Shown piece after piece: positions 52,293 to 61,555 of a stretch of 64,000 nucleotides of DNA. Made by a program: the position numbers and the translations under genes. The notes beneath the pieces were generated by a model. The model was given only the letters and a program-made list of their open reading frames with translations, was not told where the DNA came from and made no database searches. Within the stretch, counting starts at the first letter, position 1. Each line of letters starts with the position of its first letter. Origin of the DNA: JADJGC01 sp964576925 (GTDB taxonomy: Bacteria; Zixibacteria; MSB-5A5; CAIYYT01); assembly GCA_964576925.1 (NCBI GenBank), contig CAZNWJ010000011.1, positions 1 to 64,000 on the forward strand, in the 5' to 3' direction.

Positions 52293-52634
52293 ATGAATCT
52301 GCCACGCGAAGCCGAACTGCTCCGCATCTTCATTGGTGAGAGCGATCGCCACGCCGGACGACCGCTCTATGAGTCGATTGTGCTCCTCGCCCGTGAACAT
52401 GGCTTGGCTGGGGCTACAGTCCTGCGGGGCACGCTGGGGTTCGGCGCAAATAGCCGCATTCACACGGCGAAGTTGCTCCGGCTTTCTGAGGATCTACCGA
52501 TGGTCATCGAGATCATCGATGCGCCGGAAAAGATCGAGGCCTTCCTGCCGGTCCTTGACGGGCTGATCACGGAAGGCATGATCACGCTCGAGAAAATCCG
52601 CGTTCTGGCTTATCGGCAGAACGAGAAAAAGTGA
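52293..52634 (+). CDS. DUF190 protein
   Basis: The 113-residue protein begins MNLPREAELLRIFIGESDRH and contains PLYESIVLLAREHGLAGATV and RGTLGFGANSRIHTAKLLRL, the DUF190 signature. The fold is PII-like and the family is commonly encoded beside crcB, so it may modulate fluoride export. GGAGAGGG precedes the ATG. The frame is open upstream into crcB, but that part is a shadow. Confidence 0.93.
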   Translation: MNLPREAELLRIFIGESDRHAGRPLYESIVLLAREHGLAGATVLRGTLGFGANSRIHTAKLLRLSEDLPMVIEIIDAPEKIEAFLPVLDGLITEGMITLEKIRVLAYRQNEKK

Positions 52635-52658
52635 TCCGGGCTACGATGCCATCGCAGG

Positions 52659-53138
52659 CTAGTTGCTCCCGAAACACCAGCCGATCGTAAATCTATAATC
52701 CGGATAGTCGACCAAACCAAGTTTGAACTCCAGAAACATGAATCCTGAACTGGACGTCATGCGCCGGGCAATTCCTCCCTGGAGGCTCAGGCCGAGTTCG
52801 GTATTGTCGCCGCCTCGGTCGGCCGAGACGAATACCGCGCCGATGCCGCCGCCCAGGTATGGATTCCAGCTGCCCCAATCCTCCCGAAAGCGGTAGTCCA
52901 ATTCAAACATTGGTGACACGACAGTGAAGTCGTCATCGATACCGATTTCGATGTTCGGGAACATCATCAATTGTGGCGCCAGATCGCCCAGGTCGAGATG
53001 CGCACCGAAGTGAATCTGGTCAGGGTCGATTGTCAGTCCGGCGCGCGGTCCAAAGCCGTGCACGCCGAAGGAGCGTTGGGCATGTGCTGTCGTCGCGATC
53101 AGCATCAGAGCAGCGAGAACTACAACGATTCTCTGCAT
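52659..53138 (-). CDS. Small outer-membrane beta-barrel protein
   Basis: The ~159-residue protein has a signal peptide (MQRIVVVLAALMLIATTAHA) and about eight amphipathic strands (FGAHLDLGDLAPQLMMFPNI; YLGGGIGAVFVSADRGGDNT; FLEFKLGLVDYPDYRF), ending in an aromatic-rich segment. It resembles OmpW- or OmpX-type eight-strand barrels; no exact family assigned. The ATG at 53138 has GGGAGGG upstream. Confidence 0.75.
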   Translation of the reverse strand: MQRIVVVLAALMLIATTAHAQRSFGVHGFGPRAGLTIDPDQIHFGAHLDLGDLAPQLMMFPNIEIGIDDDFTVVSPMFELDYRFREDWGSWNPYLGGGIGAVFVSADRGGDNTELGLSLQGGIARRMTSSSGFMFLEFKLGLVDYPDYRFTIGWCFGSN

Positions 53139-53215
53139 TGGATTCCCTCCCATGTAGTGGTTACCCCCCGCCTGGACGCTTTCCCATCGCGTTCAGGTTT
53201 CACGGTGTCCGACAC

Positions 53216-53238
53216 TCGGGCCGCGCGAGGCGGCCCGA
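53216..53238 (-). terminator. Hairpin after the redoxin gene
   Basis: A perfect 9-bp stem TCGGGCCGC / GCGGCCCGA with a GCGAG loop lies 18 bases beyond the stop at 53256. There is no U-tract, so rho-independent termination is uncertain. Confidence 0.45.
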
Positions 53239-53255
53239 ATGGGTCCTGTTCTTAG

Positions 53256-53897
53256 TTAGTATTTCACCGCACAACCGTACGGCGTCTGCGTCTTCACGGC
53301 AACAGTCTTGCCAGCGGCAATGGCGTCGAGGGCAGCGCTCACATAGTTGGTGGATTTCTCGATGTCACTGGCCTTGGTCGACGGCGTATCGTCGATGGCG
53401 CCGGCATAACGCAGAATTCCGGCCGCATCGATGACGAACATGTGCGGCGTGGTCTTGGCTCCATAGAGTTTGCCAACGGCACCGCTTTCGTCGAGCAGGT
53501 ATGCGCTGGGGGCGGCCTTTTCGGTCGCCATGCGCTTTTTCAGATCAGCAATCGGGAAGTGTCCCTGCTTGCCCGGAGCCGAGGAGCAGATCGACAACCA
53601 GACAACGTCTTTCTTGGTGTAGGCGGCCTGCAGTCCCGGCATGTTGCCCGAACCGTAGTGCTTTTTGACGAACGGGCAGTCGAAATTCACCCATTCGAGC
53701 ACAACCGTCTTACCCTTGTATGCTGAGAGCTTATGCTCTTTACCGTCGACGTCCTTGAGCGTAAAATCGGGAGCGCCGTGATCGATTGCGATTCCGGCCA
53801 TGGCAACGTCCTTAGTATCGTCCTGGGCGATAGCCACGAATGTTGCCGTCAGCCCCAGCATGACCGCAATGAGCAGCACCTGCGTTAGTCGTTTCAT
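53256..53897 (-). CDS. Periplasmic peroxiredoxin-like (redoxin) protein
   Basis: The 213-residue protein has a signal peptide (MKRLTQVLLIAVMLGLTATF, cut after AIAQ) and an AhpC/TSA-like fold: APDFTLKDVDGKEHKLSAYK, the active-site motif WVNFDCPFVKKHYGS with a single cysteine, and TPHMFVIDAAGILRY. It belongs to the PRX-like 'CPFxxxxY' group, and its redox function is not proven. ATG 53897 has AAAGGAAG upstream. It lies downstream of the DsbD/ScsB gene and probably receives electrons from it. Confidence 0.88.
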   Translation of the reverse strand: MKRLTQVLLIAVMLGLTATFVAIAQDDTKDVAMAGIAIDHGAPDFTLKDVDGKEHKLSAYKGKTVVLEWVNFDCPFVKKHYGSGNMPGLQAAYTKKDVVWLSICSSAPGKQGHFPIADLKKRMATEKAAPSAYLLDESGAVGKLYGAKTTPHMFVIDAAGILRYAGAIDDTPSTKASDIEKSTNYVSAALDAIAAGKTVAVKTQTPYGCAVKY

Positions 53898-53963
53898 GTT
53901 GTCTTCCTTTCGATCCCACTTGACCAGTAATATCGCGGCAACGTGGGGATCCACCGCGAATTT

Positions 53964-56096
53964 TTATCCTTCCAGTTTATCCAGCGCCTCGAGCACAATG
54001 CCCGGGGTCAGTAATTCCGGCAAAACCACCGGCGCACCGCCTTTTCTGCCTGAGTACATGACGTACAGTGGCACACTATTGCGTCCAAACTCCGCGAGCG
54101 CTTGCGTGATAGTAGCGTCGCGCGAAGTCCAGTCGGCTCTTAATGTTGCCACGTTCAATTCGTCAATGCGCTTGCGGACGTCCGCCGATCCAAACGCTAC
54201 CCGTTCATTGACCTTGCAACTCAAGCACCAGGCAGCGGTGAAGTCGATAATGAGTGGACGTCCTTCCTGCTGTAGCTGTACTACCCTTTGCGGCGAGAAT
54301 GGTTCCCATTGAATCCCATCACTGTTGCCGGTTGGAACTTGCGCGACGCCGGTCGCAGGAAGATTGAGAACAACGGCGGTGAGTGCGCCGACGATCAGGC
54401 ATGCCGCCGTAGCACGAGCAAACATCCGTGAACGCAACTCGCCGGCCAAACCACCCCAACGGCCAAGAATCCATGCAGCGATACCAACAATGAGCAGTCC
54501 GCCGAGCAACAGGACAACGGCATCCGCGCCAGCCTGGACTCCAAGGACCCAGGCCAGCCAAACGACCGTGGCCATGAGCAGAAATCCCATCGCCTGCTTC
54601 AGCGTCTCCATCCAGCGTCCGGGCTTGGGGACAAATCTCAACAACCCGGGTGTGCTCGTGATAATTACGTACGGAGCCGCCATACCGACACCGAGCGCGG
54701 TGAAAACGAGCAGCGACACATATGGAGGTTGCGCCAGCGAAAACCCCAAAGCTGCACCCATGAAGGGCGCGGTGCACGGAGTCGCAACAATGGTCGCCGT
54801 CATGCCCGCGATGAATGAACCCAGTGCGCCGGTCTTCTTACTGCTGCCGATTCCGGTCAGCGAAGTTCCCACTTCAAACACGCCAAAAAGATTTAGACCA
54901 ATCAGGAACATGAATGCAGCGAGACCGATGATAAAGGCCGGCGATTGCAGCTGGAATCCCCAACCCAGGTGTTCCCCGCCGGCTTTAAGGACTTGAAGCA
55001 AAATGGCGAGTATCCAGAACGAAACCAGGACTCCCAGGGTGAACATGACATTGTGTCCGGCAATGCTGCGGCGCGATTCATTGGCCTGCTGCACAACGCC
55101 AAGTATCTTAATGGAAAGGACGGGCAAGACGCACGGCATGAGATTGAGAATCATGCCACCCAGGACCGCAAAGAGCAAAGCCTGCCAAAGATTGATGTCG
55201 CTCGTTGCCGCAACGATGGGTGCGGGTTGAGGCGGTGCGATGGTTGCCGCAAACTCAAGAGCGCGATGTCCATTTCCAAGCCAATCTGAGTCTGAGACCA
55301 ATAGACCGCTAATCTCTCGAAGCGTGTCCGTGTTGAGAGTGTTTCTAGGGACGCGGAGCGAAAACCCGTCATCGGTAAGCGTGAGGACCTGTTGACCGGC
55401 ATTCTCGATCAGGCCTTTCCGATGAGGAAAGAAGACCAGTTCTTCGGGCATCTCGGCTGCAGCAACGGATTTCCGTCCAACGAGAGTGATCTCTTTGGCA
55501 GTTTGCTCGGCCGTGAGGCTCCACGAGTCGCTCTTAATCGGCGCTACTGCGCGTATGGCCTGGAACCGAGTACGTGCATTTTCGTCAATCTCGCTGCGCC
55601 CCGACACCAGAAGTCTTAGCGAGAACACGGCTTCGCCGGGGATACACTCGACCTTGCAGATCAGCCAGTCGACTTCAGCAACAATATCCAGCGTCTGCCC
55701 GGGCTGAAGTTGCGACGAAACCACGATCTGCGTAAGGAACAGCGGCTCGTGGTTGTAGCCGAAGCTCATCAGTGGTCCGGCCGGAATCCGTTCCGGGATC
55801 GGAAACTCAAGCGGCTGCGCGGTGAGCCCCTCCGGAAGTTGCCAGTTGATGCGCGGCGGCAGACCGGCGTCACCGGGGTTCGTCCAGTAGACGTGCCAGT
55901 GATCTTCCAGCTTCATTTCCAGCGCGATCGTGAACGTGTCGCCCGGAGCGATTGTCGCGCGGTCTGCTATCAGCTTCGCGACGACATGATCACGAGCAAT
56001 GGATGCGCTTTGCATCGTGCCGGCGAAGATAGTGGTGGCCCCCGCGAGGAGCACCGCCAGCAGCAGTGTCGAGAAAGTTGCTGAGCCTCTCTTCAT
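53964..56096 (-). CDS. DsbD/ScsB-type thiol:disulfide interchange protein
   Basis: The 710-residue protein has a signal peptide and an N-terminal DsbD-like domain with cysteines in DWLICKVECIPGEA. The eight-helix transmembrane region holds the paired cysteines of MPCVLPVLSIK and TPCTAPFMGAALG, and a C-terminal thioredoxin domain carries WCLSCKVNE. It moves electrons from cytoplasmic thioredoxin to periplasmic acceptors. The long N-terminal domain is closer to ScsB than to short CcdA. The redoxin encoded 67 bases downstream is the likely recipient. Confidence 0.93.
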   Translation of the reverse strand: MKRGSATFSTLLLAVLLAGATTIFAGTMQSASIARDHVVAKLIADRATIAPGDTFTIALEMKLEDHWHVYWTNPGDAGLPPRINWQLPEGLTAQPLEFPIPERIPAGPLMSFGYNHEPLFLTQIVVSSQLQPGQTLDIVAEVDWLICKVECIPGEAVFSLRLLVSGRSEIDENARTRFQAIRAVAPIKSDSWSLTAEQTAKEITLVGRKSVAAAEMPEELVFFPHRKGLIENAGQQVLTLTDDGFSLRVPRNTLNTDTLREISGLLVSDSDWLGNGHRALEFAATIAPPQPAPIVAATSDINLWQALLFAVLGGMILNLMPCVLPVLSIKILGVVQQANESRRSIAGHNVMFTLGVLVSFWILAILLQVLKAGGEHLGWGFQLQSPAFIIGLAAFMFLIGLNLFGVFEVGTSLTGIGSSKKTGALGSFIAGMTATIVATPCTAPFMGAALGFSLAQPPYVSLLVFTALGVGMAAPYVIITSTPGLLRFVPKPGRWMETLKQAMGFLLMATVVWLAWVLGVQAGADAVVLLLGGLLIVGIAAWILGRWGGLAGELRSRMFARATAACLIVGALTAVVLNLPATGVAQVPTGNSDGIQWEPFSPQRVVQLQQEGRPLIIDFTAAWCLSCKVNERVAFGSADVRKRIDELNVATLRADWTSRDATITQALAEFGRNSVPLYVMYSGRKGGAPVVLPELLTPGIVLEALDKLEG

Positions 56097-56210
56097 ATCT
56101 CTATCAATACCAATTATCGAGCGATTTAGTTCATAATTTGAGACAAGAATTTCCCGACGCGAAACGACTTGCGGGAGCGCAACCTGTTGTGTGTTCAGCT
56201 ATTGCAGGCA

Positions 56211-56969
56211 TTACTTAAAGTTGTCATACAACAACTTTGCGACGGTGAGCAGCACAACAAAGATCAGGATCGGGCGAACGAATTTTACGCCGCGTGTGAT
56301 CACAAGATGGGAACCGATGTAGGCGCCAATCATCTGGCCGACGCCCATCACGAGACCAACCCAGAGAACTACCTGTCCGCCAATAGCAAACGCCACGAGC
56401 GAAACAATGTTGCTGGTGAAGTTCATCAGCTTGGTGTAGCCTGTGGCTTTCACCAGATTGTAGCCCAACATAACCATGAACGACATAACCCAGAAGGAGC
56501 CGGTGCCGGGTCCGAAGAAGCCGTCGTAGAAACCGATGCCCAGGCCGAAGACGAAATAGAAGAAGAAGCTCTTCATTTGCGCACGGGTATCAATTGTGCC
56601 GAGGCGGGGCGAGAAGATGAAGTAGACCACCAGGCCAAGCAGCAAGAACGGAATAATCGTTTCGAGCCATTCTGATTTCACGCGCTGAACGACGAAGGCA
56701 CCCAGCCCCGCTCCGATCGAATTGAACAAGATCCCCCACGCTCCCTCACGTAAACTAATCACGCCGCGACGGAGATGGCTGACGGTTGCGGTGAAGCTGC
56801 CGAATGATGACTGCAGTTTGTTGGTGCCGAGAGCCAGGTGTGGCGGCAGACCAACCGCAAGAAGAGACGGGAGTGTGATCATGCCGCCGCCGCCGGCGAT
56901 GGAGTCGACCCAGCCCGCAAGCAGCGCGGCGAGAAATAGCATCCCGAATTCGATCGCAGTGATTTCCAT
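56211..56969 (-). CDS. TSUP (TauE/SafE) sulfite-exporter family permease
   Basis: The 252-residue protein has about eight helices, with family motifs AALLAGWVDSIAGGGGMITL near the N-terminus and its repeat GPGTGSFWVMSFMVM in the second half. Members export sulfite, sulfoacetate or other organosulfur anions; the substrate is not deducible. It is followed 26 bases upstream by the AspT/YidE transporter gene, so the two may be co-transcribed. Confidence 0.93.
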   Translation of the reverse strand: MEITAIEFGMLFLAALLAGWVDSIAGGGGMITLPSLLAVGLPPHLALGTNKLQSSFGSFTATVSHLRRGVISLREGAWGILFNSIGAGLGAFVVQRVKSEWLETIIPFLLLGLVVYFIFSPRLGTIDTRAQMKSFFFYFVFGLGIGFYDGFFGPGTGSFWVMSFMVMLGYNLVKATGYTKLMNFTSNIVSLVAFAIGGQVVLWVGLVMGVGQMIGAYIGSHLVITRGVKFVRPILIFVVLLTVAKLLYDNFK

Positions 56970-56994
56970 GAATGGCGGCGTCAGACTGCGAGCG

Positions 56995-58653
56995 TCATAG
57001 GATCAAAGTTGTGACTATGATCTGTGCGAGCATGATTTTGGCAATCATCGAAGCCGGCTGGACGGTGGCATACCAGACATTGGGCAGGTCGCTATCGGCT
57101 TGCTGATTGGCGTAGGCGAGGCAGGCTGGTTGGGTCTGGATCCCTGACATCATACCCATTACTCCAAGCATCGGCAGCTTAAGATACTTGTAGCCGATCA
57201 GAATCGTCGCGATCGTCACCGTAGTGGTTACGAGTCCACCGGCCAGGAAAAGCGCCCAGGAACCTGCCTGAAAGGTCTCGCCAAATCCATAACCTGCTTT
57301 TGTGCCGATGGCTGAGAGGAAAAACACCAAGCCGATTTGCCGGAGCACAAGATTCGCGGCGTGCGGCAGGCCCCATTGGATGGGGCCGGTTCGTTCGAGT
57401 CGTCCGAGGATCAATCCGACGACAAGCGGCCCTCCCGCAAACCCCAGCTTGAATTCACCGCCTCCCGGCAGCGGAAACGGAATCATGCCGACAAACACGC
57501 CGAGTACGATGCCGAGGGAGAGCGAAAGGTAATCAGTTTCAGAGAGCGCCTGCACCGAGTTGCCGAAGAACTTCGTGACTTGCTCTTCAAACTGCCGCTC
57601 GACGACAACCATTATGCGATCACCGATTTCCAGTACCGTTTCCGGCTGGGGAACGAATTCGAAACCGGCTCGGCGCAGTCTGGTGATGGCTCCGGGAAAG
57701 GGTGTTTTCTCGCGCAGCTCGCGGATCGACTTTCCGACAACCGCCTTGTTCGAGACGAAGAGCAGCAGATAGCTGGTGTCATCGCGCCGTTGTGCGATTG
57801 CTTCCTCACTCGTTTCGCCAAAAAGCACGAGCGCTCGCTCGAGGGCCGTCGGCGGCCCTACGGCGACGATCAGGTCATTTAACATCAGTTTTGTGTGCGG
57901 TTGGACGATGAAAATGTCTTCGCCGCGCTTGGCCCGGCTGAGCGTAAATCCCGGATCGCCGAGTAGTCTGAGAGCCGCATCGGCCGACTTGTTGTTGACG
58001 GCGGGGTTGGTGATCTTGTAGGTCTGGGTGACGATCGCTTCGATCTCGTCGCCGCTGAGACGATCGCGCGCCTCTTTCTGATAGTCGACCTTGAATATCT
58101 TGGCGAAGACATAGAGCCAGAGAATGACGCCGAAGACGCCGAAGGGATACGCCAAACCATAGGTGACAACCGGGCTTTGCATGTACAACTCGGTCAGCTC
58201 GCGGGGGTAGCTTCCAGAGAGATTCTTGACGGCTTCAACGGCAGCGGCGAGCGCCGGAGTATTGGTCAAGGCTCCGCAGAACAGCCCGGCGACACTTGGG
58301 GCAGACATCCCCATCAAATGGCCAAGACCGGCTGCCACCAGCGCCCCGAGACCCAGAACAGCTACGGCAATCAGGCTGAATCGCACGCCTCGTTTCTGGA
58401 ACGAGGCAAAGAATCCGGGACCTGCCTGCAATCCCAGCGCGTAAACGAAAACGACGAGTCCAATGATATAGATGTATTCGGGTAGGGCCAGGCGCGGGTC
58501 CAGTGCTCCGAAGCCGATTCCGACAAAGAGCACGGCGGCAATGCCGAGATTAAATCCGAAGACTTTGATGCTGCCGACGAGATAGCCGAGTCCTATCACC
58601 ATGAACAGCAAGAGCAGCGGATTACCCGCCAAGAGATCTATGAACTCGGTCAT
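56995..58653 (-). CDS. AspT/YidE-type transporter with two TrkA-C domains
   Basis: The 552-residue protein has two halves of about five to six helices (LLLLFMVIGLGYLVGSIKVF; SLSLGIVLGVFVGMIPFPLP). Between them are two cytoplasmic RCK/TrkA-C domains at about 215-370 (LSRAKRGEDIFIVQPHTKLM; ITRLRRAGFEFVPQPETVLE). The CG-ALTNTPAL and GIQTQPACLAYA repeats are typical of the aspartate:alanine antiporter/YidE-YbjL family. The substrate is unknown. Confidence 0.92.
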   Translation of the reverse strand: MTEFIDLLAGNPLLLLFMVIGLGYLVGSIKVFGFNLGIAAVLFVGIGFGALDPRLALPEYIYIIGLVVFVYALGLQAGPGFFASFQKRGVRFSLIAVAVLGLGALVAAGLGHLMGMSAPSVAGLFCGALTNTPALAAAVEAVKNLSGSYPRELTELYMQSPVVTYGLAYPFGVFGVILWLYVFAKIFKVDYQKEARDRLSGDEIEAIVTQTYKITNPAVNNKSADAALRLLGDPGFTLSRAKRGEDIFIVQPHTKLMLNDLIVAVGPPTALERALVLFGETSEEAIAQRRDDTSYLLLFVSNKAVVGKSIRELREKTPFPGAITRLRRAGFEFVPQPETVLEIGDRIMVVVERQFEEQVTKFFGNSVQALSETDYLSLSLGIVLGVFVGMIPFPLPGGGEFKLGFAGGPLVVGLILGRLERTGPIQWGLPHAANLVLRQIGLVFFLSAIGTKAGYGFGETFQAGSWALFLAGGLVTTTVTIATILIGYKYLKLPMLGVMGMMSGIQTQPACLAYANQQADSDLPNVWYATVQPASMIAKIMLAQIIVTTLIL

Positions 58654-58705
58654 GACTTCGCAACGGCTCCTTTCGCCGCAAATCGAGCAGTCGATTTAGC
58701 AAAAA

Positions 58706-58735
58706 AAAAGCCAAAGCGCAAGCGCTTTGGCTTTT
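58706..58735 (-). terminator. Strong intrinsic terminator after the sorting-tail protein gene
   Basis: A 13-bp stem AAAAGCCAAAGCG / CGCTTTGGCTTTT with a CAAG loop is followed on the minus strand by T9. It lies 23 bases past the stop at 58759. Confidence 0.95.
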
Positions 58736-58758
58736 CTTTCCTGGCGTGCCGCCAGCGG

Positions 58759-59895
58759 CTATTTCATCAACAGCATTTTGCGGGTTTGCGCTTGGTCGCC
58801 GGCGGTCACGCGGTAGAGATAGACACCGGAAGGCAGCGAGCTGCCATCGTCAGAGCGACCATCCCATTCCAGTTCGTAAGTTCCGGGAGCGCGCCTCCCG
58901 AAGTCCCGCGAGACAATTGTTTGCCCCAGGACATTCAGTATCTGGAACTTCACTTCTGCCGACTTGGCCAGGGCGTACTTTATCCGGGTCGTCGGATTGA
59001 ACGGATTGGGGCTGTTTTGCTCAAGAACAAAGCGGTCCGGGACCACCGGTTCTGCTGATTCCGTCACAGCTGTTGCCCCGCTGATAAAGCCGTTGTCTAC
59101 AGAACAACTGAAGTATTCAAGGGTGTCTGTCGGGGTGATGACCTCAGTCCGCGCCATCGTGACTCCGCCGGGGTAGTCCAGCGTGTAGAACTGGATGGTT
59201 TGGATGAAGTTCGTGTCGACGAACAACTCCCGATCCGTGGTGTTTGTGGTACTGATGACCATGCGGGTGCCTTTCGCGCGGATGGCATCGGCTTGTTTGT
59301 TCTTGTACTTGATCGATCCCCAGGCATTGCAGTCCCAGCGAATGCTGTCGCGGATTTCCGTCGTCGACAAGACCGTTCCGAGCGAATCGGTCTCGGTGTA
59401 GCCGTATTGGCTTTCGCCGATCCAATTGCTCCCGCCCGTGATCGGGAATTTTGTCAGCAGCACGGGCACATCGTAGACCGTGAAAATCGTGTCGGAGTTG
59501 CCTATCCCAAAAACATAGACATTGCCGTGGCTGCGCACTTCATTGGGAGGCGTACTGAAATACGTCCAGGACTGTAACCCAAAAGGAGTCCAGGAGCGGT
59601 CCGCGCCAGGAAACAAATCACGGCGCGGCGACGTATTCGCGTTCACCACCGTGCTCTGTAAGAACCCAAAATCAAATGTAATTGCCGAGAAGTCCCAGAT
59701 TTTCCCGCCGCCGCTGCCATCCCAAAAAGCGGACCAGTCGATCGGGCTGGGCGGGAACACCGACATCTGGGTTGAGCGATAGACCGTGCCGACGTCGTAC
59801 GAATAGTCGCCCTGGTTGATCGTGATCTGTCCTTGCAAGACCGACGCCCATACCAGAATCACTCCCATCGCAATTGCCGTTAACCGAGATTTCAT
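58759..59895 (-). CDS. Secreted protein with FlgD/T9SS-like sorting domain
   Basis: The 378-residue protein has a signal peptide (MKSRLTAIAMGVILVWASVL) and an unassigned beta-rich body. The C-terminal sorting tail contains NSPNPFNPTTRIKYALAKSA, VKFQILNVLGQTIVSRDFG, and LEWDGRSDDGSSLPSGVYLY, with the terminal TRKMLLMK. The tail should direct secretion to the surface. GGAGG lies before the ATG. It is monocistronic, bracketed by a strong terminator. Confidence 0.85.
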   Translation of the reverse strand: MKSRLTAIAMGVILVWASVLQGQITINQGDYSYDVGTVYRSTQMSVFPPSPIDWSAFWDGSGGGKIWDFSAITFDFGFLQSTVVNANTSPRRDLFPGADRSWTPFGLQSWTYFSTPPNEVRSHGNVYVFGIGNSDTIFTVYDVPVLLTKFPITGGSNWIGESQYGYTETDSLGTVLSTTEIRDSIRWDCNAWGSIKYKNKQADAIRAKGTRMVISTTNTTDRELFVDTNFIQTIQFYTLDYPGGVTMARTEVITPTDTLEYFSCSVDNGFISGATAVTESAEPVVPDRFVLEQNSPNPFNPTTRIKYALAKSAEVKFQILNVLGQTIVSRDFGRRAPGTYELEWDGRSDDGSSLPSGVYLYRVTAGDQAQTRKMLLMK

Positions 59896-60117
59896 TGCAC
59901 CTCCATTCGGAGCCGTTTGATATAGTTCAGGATTCGATTTTCATGTTCGTCGCAGTTCGGAGAGCGCTGCCCCACGCAAGCGCATAACCATCACACCGAC
60001 AAGTCGTTACAGTCAGCATTTAAATCATTGGAACAAGAGAGCGTGGAGTGATGCGACCGAATTAGTATAATATATTGATAGACATTGTCAATATTTATAA
60101 TGTGCCCTCTTAAATGA

Positions 60118-60150
60118 AAACGAGCCGGCTTGCCAGAAACCGGCTCGTTT
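60118..60150 (-). terminator. Intrinsic terminator after the OmpA-family gene
   Basis: An 11-bp stem AAACGAGCCGG / CCGGCTCGTTT with an 11-base loop is followed on the minus strand by TTTTCATTT. It lies 18 bases past the stop at 60169. Confidence 0.85.
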
Positions 60151-60168
60151 CGAAGGTTATGGCGTGTA

Positions 60169-61368
60169 TTAGAGCTTCACAAGTTCGACGCGGCGATTGT
60201 TTTGGCGTCCTTCCGGCGTGTCGTTCGAAGCTACCGGTTTGGATTCGCCGAACCCTTTGGTCTCGAGGCGCGCGGCATCAATCCCATACTTTTCGATCAG
60301 GTAAGCTTTGACCGAGGCGGCTCGCTTATCGCTGAGCGTTTGATTGGCAGCGTCTTCTCCCACGTTGTCCGTGTGCCCTTCGATGGAGATCTTGAGATCA
60401 GAGTGGTCCTTGAGCATGGTGCCGATCTCTTTCAAAGTCGGCGTCGACTCCGGTTGGATGACATCGCTGCCGGAGGCGAAGAGGATCCCCTGAGTAACGA
60501 CTTTGCCGTCCGCCAGCAATTGGTCGTACATGATCTTCTTGCCGCCCTCGGCAAAACGGAAGTTGGTCAGCATCATCGGGGCTTCTTCGTCGGCCCAGAT
60601 CTGCACCGGCAGGCTGTTGGAGCGACCAAACGTCGAGTTGGGTATGTTTGCAACCCGCGTATCATTGACATACACCTTCAGATACTTGCCATCCCCCATC
60701 ACGCGGCAATGGGCGACCTTTTCCTTGGCACGCGCCGGTACTTCCATCGAGGCGGCAAAGTCGCCGCGACGACCGACCCCGCAACCGAGATACCAGAAGA
60801 AAGTCAATTGGTGATTCGTCTCCTGCAAGTCGGTGCCATCGAATATGGAGATCGTGTTGGCGCTCTTGGGTCCGTAATAGTCGAATTCAAGAGTGAAACG
60901 CTGTGGCAACACTTCAGGTAGCGGAATCTCGAATTTGGAGCTATTGCTGGCGCGCAGCCAGCGTTGTCCCCGCCATTCAGCGACTTCCATGTTCCCTTCC
61001 ACGAATTGCAGCCGCTGCGGGAAATCGCCGACACCGGTCTTGGAGAAGTCTTCGAAGAAGACCACGCGGTCGCCGGGAATGAAATCGTAGTTCACCCAGA
61101 CACCTTCACCCGGCTTCATGGCCTCGCCTCCGCCGCTGGAGGCTGCTTCGCCGCCCGAACCTGATTCACCCGATTCGGCTCCTTCCTCGCCACCCTTGTT
61201 GTCGACGGCATCGTCGACGGCTTTTTCCGCCTTTTCCTCCGTCTTCTTCTCGACCTTCTTCTTGACCTTGTCTTTCAGGCTCCCCAGCCCGGCAAACGTC
61301 GACGTGGTCGAACCAATGAGAAGCGCTGCCAATAAGAGACAGAAAAAGAACAAAGCACGCGATTTCAT
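60169..61368 (-). CDS. OmpA-family protein with jelly-roll-like middle domain
   Basis: The 399-residue protein has a signal peptide (ending STFAG), a Lys/Glu repeat helix (LKDKVKKKVEKKTEEKAEKA), and a Gly/Ser-rich acidic segment. A beta-rich domain follows at about 95-290 (FFEDFSKTGVGDFPQRLQFV; FTLEFDYYGPKSANTISIFD), and then a C-terminal OmpA peptidoglycan-binding domain (ISIEGHTDNVGEDAANQTLS; GFGESKPVASNDTPEGRQNN). This layout is common in FCB bacteria. It should bind peptidoglycan and span or support the outer membrane. AGGAGGA precedes the ATG. Confidence 0.92.
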   Translation of the reverse strand: MKSRALFFFCLLLAALLIGSTTSTFAGLGSLKDKVKKKVEKKTEEKAEKAVDDAVDNKGGEEGAESGESGSGGEAASSGGGEAMKPGEGVWVNYDFIPGDRVVFFEDFSKTGVGDFPQRLQFVEGNMEVAEWRGQRWLRASNSSKFEIPLPEVLPQRFTLEFDYYGPKSANTISIFDGTDLQETNHQLTFFWYLGCGVGRRGDFAASMEVPARAKEKVAHCRVMGDGKYLKVYVNDTRVANIPNSTFGRSNSLPVQIWADEEAPMMLTNFRFAEGGKKIMYDQLLADGKVVTQGILFASGSDVIQPESTPTLKEIGTMLKDHSDLKISIEGHTDNVGEDAANQTLSDKRAASVKAYLIEKYGIDAARLETKGFGESKPVASNDTPEGRQNNRRVELVKL

Positions 61369-61518
61369 ATCTCATTCCTCCTGCAATTGAATTGTCACCA
61401 CAAAGGTAAAGCGACGGCCAACGATGCGTCAACCACAATTGATAGCGACAATGGTCTGGGCGCGACTGAAACGGTTTCGCGAAACAGTGTCGGCGGATTG
61501 TCTATGCTGGAAGAAGAA

Positions 61519-61543
61519 GACCGGAGCGACGATCGCTCCGGTC
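61519..61543 (-). terminator. Terminator hairpin after the ammonia-lyase gene
   Basis: An 11-bp perfect stem GACCGGAGCGA / TCGCTCCGGTC with a 3-base loop lies 13 bases past the stop at 61556 and is followed by TTCTTCTT on the minus strand. Confidence 0.75.
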
Positions 61544-61555
61544 GCCAACTTTAGT